DNA of 5,891 nucleotides. Source: Planctomycetota bacterium (GTDB lineage: Bacteria > Planctomycetota > Brocadiia > JAJRTI01). A program made the position numbers and the translations under genes. Under the pieces are notes generated by a model. That model was not told the DNA's origin. It did not search any database and saw nothing but the letters and a program-made list of their open reading frames with translations. Where the stretch lies: the NCBI GenBank assembly GCA_024278415.1, contig JAJRTI010000772.1, forward strand, positions 1-5,891, given 5' to 3'. Numbering within the stretch: position 1 is the stretch's first letter; every line of letters begins with the position of its first letter. Positions 5,783-5,891 of this stretch are shown one piece after another.

Positions 5783-5851
5783 TTTTTGGAGTGCGCCGGC
5801 AGAGCCCGCCGCAAGGCGGGCGGCGACGGCGCTTTTGCTGCATGCGCGCGG
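5783..5851 (+). repeat. Hairpin repeat, copy D, with terminator-like structure
   Basis: Starts TTTTTGGAGTGCG. The outer stem GCGCCG (5793-5798) pairs with CGGCGC (5827-5832). A symmetric 5+5 internal loop follows, then the inner stem GCCCGCC (5804-5810) pairs with GGCGGGC (5815-5821) over a GCAA (GNRA) tetraloop. TTTT follows at 5833-5836, then GCTGCATGCGCG. Hairpin plus T-run could end transcription of the beta-helix gene. The block order matches copies A-C upstream, so this is a member of a dispersed family, enlarged by an inner stem. Confidence 0.7.
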
Positions 5852-5891
5852 CTTGCGCGAATTTGCGTTCTCGTAGACATGCGCGCGCTGC

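Larger units (their letters stand above)
5649..5891. other. Non-coding, repeat-rich tail
   Basis: No gene is supported. In order it holds two 7-bp tandem repeats, a small hairpin and copy D of the hairpin repeat. CATGCGCGCG occurs at 5841-5850 and again at 5878-5887. The GC-rich DNA after 5852 shows nothing else recognisable before the window ends. Confidence 0.7.

Overview
This is a high-GC bacterial window (strong G/C third-position bias, good Shine-Dalgarno sites). A very large secreted PQQ-like beta-propeller protein with an inserted methyltransferase-like domain, a parallel beta-helix protein and abundant GC-rich intergenic repeats together suggest the Planctomycetota / Lentisphaerota / Hydrogenedentota group. 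That assignment is inferred from gene style; the window contains no marker gene.

Layout: 1-198 is non-coding and holds two hairpins. 199-3429 (minus) encodes an exported protein of about 1076 aa: PQQ-like propeller blades, then a Rossmann methyltransferase-like domain, then more blades and a cysteine-rich C-terminus. 3430-3878 is a divergent intergenic region. It carries a minus-strand promoter, three copies of a hairpin-forming repeat (two of them facing each other as a large inverted repeat) and a plus-strand extended -10 promoter. 3879-4403 (plus) encodes a 174-aa protein that looks like the N-terminal domain of a type II secretion platform protein (GspF) joined to the pre-Walker N2 domain of the secretion ATPase (GspE/PilB), with no ATPase core and no membrane segment. 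4464-5648 (plus) encodes a 394-aa right-handed parallel beta-helix protein without a visible signal peptide. 5649-5891 is non-coding, with two 7-bp tandem repeats, a small hairpin and a fourth copy of the hairpin repeat.

How the genes fit together: the two plus-strand genes are 60 bp apart and may be co-transcribed from the promoter at 3814-3840. The propeller gene is transcribed divergently from its own promoter. No shared pathway can be proven. The two strongest points for follow-up are the GspF-N/GspE-N2 chimera and the four-copy repeat, whose stem varies in sequence while pairing is kept.
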